DNA of 64,000 nucleotides from CAVZCK01 sp963773735 (GTDB taxonomy: Bacteria > Pseudomonadota > Alphaproteobacteria > Rhizobiales > Rhodomicrobiaceae). Location of the stretch: NCBI GenBank assembly GCA_963773735.1, contig CAVZCK010000016.1, forward strand, positions 1 to 64,000, in the 5' to 3' direction. Position 1 is the stretch's first letter, and each line of letters begins with the position of its first letter. The notes beneath the pieces are model-generated. The model was not told where the DNA came from and searched no databases. It saw only the letters and a list, made by a program, of their open reading frames with translations. The position numbers and the translations under genes were made by a program. Shown here one piece after another: positions 62,869 to 64,000 of this stretch.

Positions 62869-64000
62869 TCATCTGGTGTGCAGAACGGTTGGCAGCCACA
62901 GCGAGATGGCCGGGATGAAGGTCACCATCATCAGCACCGCGAACATCACGGCGTAGAACGGCCAGATGGTGCGTATCACTTCTTCCATCTTCACGTTGCC
63001 GATCGCGCAGCCGACGAACAGCGTCGAGCCGACCGGCGGCGTCAGCAGGCCGATGCCCAGATTGAGCAGCATGATCATGCCGAAATGGACCGGATCGACG
63101 CCGAGCTTGATCACCACCGGCAGCAGGATCGGGGTGCAGATCAGGATCAGCGGCGCCATGTCCATCAGGCAGCCGAGCACCAGCAGCATGAAGTTGATCA
63201 GCATCAGGATGACGTATTTGTTCTCCGACACGCTGAGGAAAAACATCGTGATCTTGGCTGGCAGCTGCATCAGCGCCATCACGTAGCCGAAGCTCGAAGC
63301 CATCGCGATCAAAGTCATCACCATCGCCACCGTCCTAAGCGTGCGGTGCACCAGCGTCGGCAAGTCGCTCCAGCGGTAGTCGCGATAGATGAACATGGTG
63401 ACGAGGAAGGCCCAGACGCAGGCGACCGCGCCGGCTTCGACCGCGGTGAAAATGCCGAGCAGGATGCCGGCGATGATGATTACGATCGTGATCAGACCCC
63501 AGGTCGCGTCGATGGTGATCTTGACCGCGTCGCGAAGCGGAACCGCTTCGCCCGTCGGATGGCCGTCGCGGTAGGCGATGAATAGGCACAGGATGACCAG
63601 CGCGAAGCCGAGCAGCAAACCCGGAACCACCCCGGCCATGAACAGGCTGATGATCGAAATCGTGCCGCCGGTCGCCAGCGAATAGATCACCGCATTATGG
63701 CTCGGCGGCACGACGATGGCTTGCAGCGAGCCGCTGATCGTGACGTTGGTGGCGAAAACGCGCGGGTAGCCGACCTTCTCCATCTGCGGGATGAGCACCG
63801 AGCCGATCGCGGACACGTCGGCGACCGAGGAGCCGGATATTCCACTCAAGAAAGTCGTGGCGAGGATATTCACCGCCGACAGGCCGCCACGCACACGCAC
63901 CGTGCCGACGATCACGTTGGCGAGCTTGACCAGGCGATGCGCCATGCCGCCTTCCGCCATGATCGCGCCCGCCAGCACGAAGAATGGGATGGTCAACATT
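62869..64000 (-). CDS. TRAP transporter large permease (DctM family), 5' end outside the window
   Basis: At least 376 residues of a DctM/TRAP-T large subunit: IPFFVLAGAIMAEGGMAHRL, ATTFLSGISGSSVADVSAIG, SVLIPQMEKVGYPRVFATNV, VVPPSHNAVIYSLATGGTIS, GILLGIFTAVEAGAVACVWA, MLLVLGCLMDMAPLILICTP and MLLNLGIGLLTPPVGSTLFV. It imports C4-dicarboxylates or related acids with a DctP receptor and DctQ subunit, expected beyond the right edge. The frame is intact within the window. Confidence 0.94.
   Translation of the reverse strand, partial: MLTIPFFVLAGAIMAEGGMAHRLVKLANVIVGTVRVRGGLSAVNILATTFLSGISGSSVADVSAIGSVLIPQMEKVGYPRVFATNVTISGSLQAIVVPPSHNAVIYSLATGGTISIISLFMAGVVPGLLLGFALVILCLFIAYRDGHPTGEAVPLRDAVKITIDATWGLITIVIIIAGILLGIFTAVEAGAVACVWAFLVTMFIYRDYRWSDLPTLVHRTLRTVAMVMTLIAMASSFGYVMALMQLPAKITMFFLSVSENKYVILMLINFMLLVLGCLMDMAPLILICTPILLPVVIKLGVDPVHFGMIMLLNLGIGLLTPPVGSTLFVGCAIGNVKMEEVIRTIWPFYAVMFAVLMMVTFIPAISLWLPTVLHTR

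Noticed and set aside
1..64000. CRISPR array, rRNA genes or prophage
   Set aside because: No regularly spaced direct repeats, no rRNA signature and no phage structural or integrase genes were seen.

Overview
The window reads as chromosomal DNA of an alphaproteobacterium of the Hyphomicrobiales (Rhizobiales), close in flavour to the Beijerinckiaceae/Bradyrhizobium side of the order. This is an inference from gene content: an ImuA-ImuB-DnaE2 mutagenesis cassette behind a GTTC-N7-GTTC LexA box, FixK/FNR-type boxes, a urea transport plus urease operon with rhizobial accessory genes, a form II CO-dehydrogenase-like cluster, TctAB and TRAP transporters, high GC, and short dispersed palindromic repeats. 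No CRISPR array, rRNA or prophage was seen.

Layout. 0-3.1 kb: SOS-type imuA-imuB-dnaE2 on the minus strand, dnaE2 running off the left edge. 3.2-5.7 kb: a Mn-cupin, a cNMP-binding/thioredoxin-reductase-like flavoprotein and tRNA-Thr. 5.7-5.9 kb: a small IS481-derived element. 6-10 kb: CBS-domain protein, ribosome hibernation factor with a cold-shock domain, alanine dehydrogenase, and the collapsed remains of an acetyl-CoA synthetase / 2-oxoacid dehydrogenase operon; three TTGA-N6-(T/G)CAA boxes suggest a low-oxygen regulon. 10-24 kb: accessory catabolic region (VOC protein, deacetylase, FAH-family hydrolase, ACMSD-like amidohydrolase, LVIVD-repeat protein, CobW GTPase, two LysR regulators, two-component flavin monooxygenase, TctBA, orphan LivH). 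24-26.5 kb: small membrane protein plus PQQ dehydrogenase. 26.6-40.2 kb: remnant of a second urea-type binding protein, then one long minus-strand unit urtABCDE-ureD-ureA-DUF1272-ureB-HD-ureC-ureE-ureF-DUF3995-ureG behind a good sigma-54 promoter. 41-42.5 kb: MFS exporter. 43-48.2 kb: coxSLM-like genes, a YbaK deacylase and a MoxR ATPase. 48.5-50.3 kb: ada plus a 2OG-Fe(II) oxygenase. 50.5-59.6 kb: MipA/OmpV protein, NtrC-type remnant, LuxR response regulator and hybrid kinase divergent from an RND efflux pair. 59.6-62.7 kb: two membrane proteins, a 53-residue gene and a receiver-only protein. 62.9-64 kb: TRAP large permease running off the right edge.

A caution for every reader: many well-conserved genes change frame by single bases (most of urt/ure, PQQ dehydrogenase, RND pump, MFS, LysR, LLM, FAH, ada). 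The conserved residues on both sides of each break are intact and stop/start overlaps are preserved, so raw-read indels are the simplest explanation. I therefore give such genes their full extent as CDS marked 'frameshifted', and reserve 'pseudogene' for truncated, fused or remnant genes.

How it works together: urea would be imported by UrtABCDE and split by nickel urease matured by UreDEFG, under nitrogen (sigma-54) control; the cox-like enzyme and the PQQ dehydrogenase feed electrons to the respiratory chain; the 6-10 kb block looks adapted to oxygen limitation; imuAB-dnaE2 and ada handle DNA damage.
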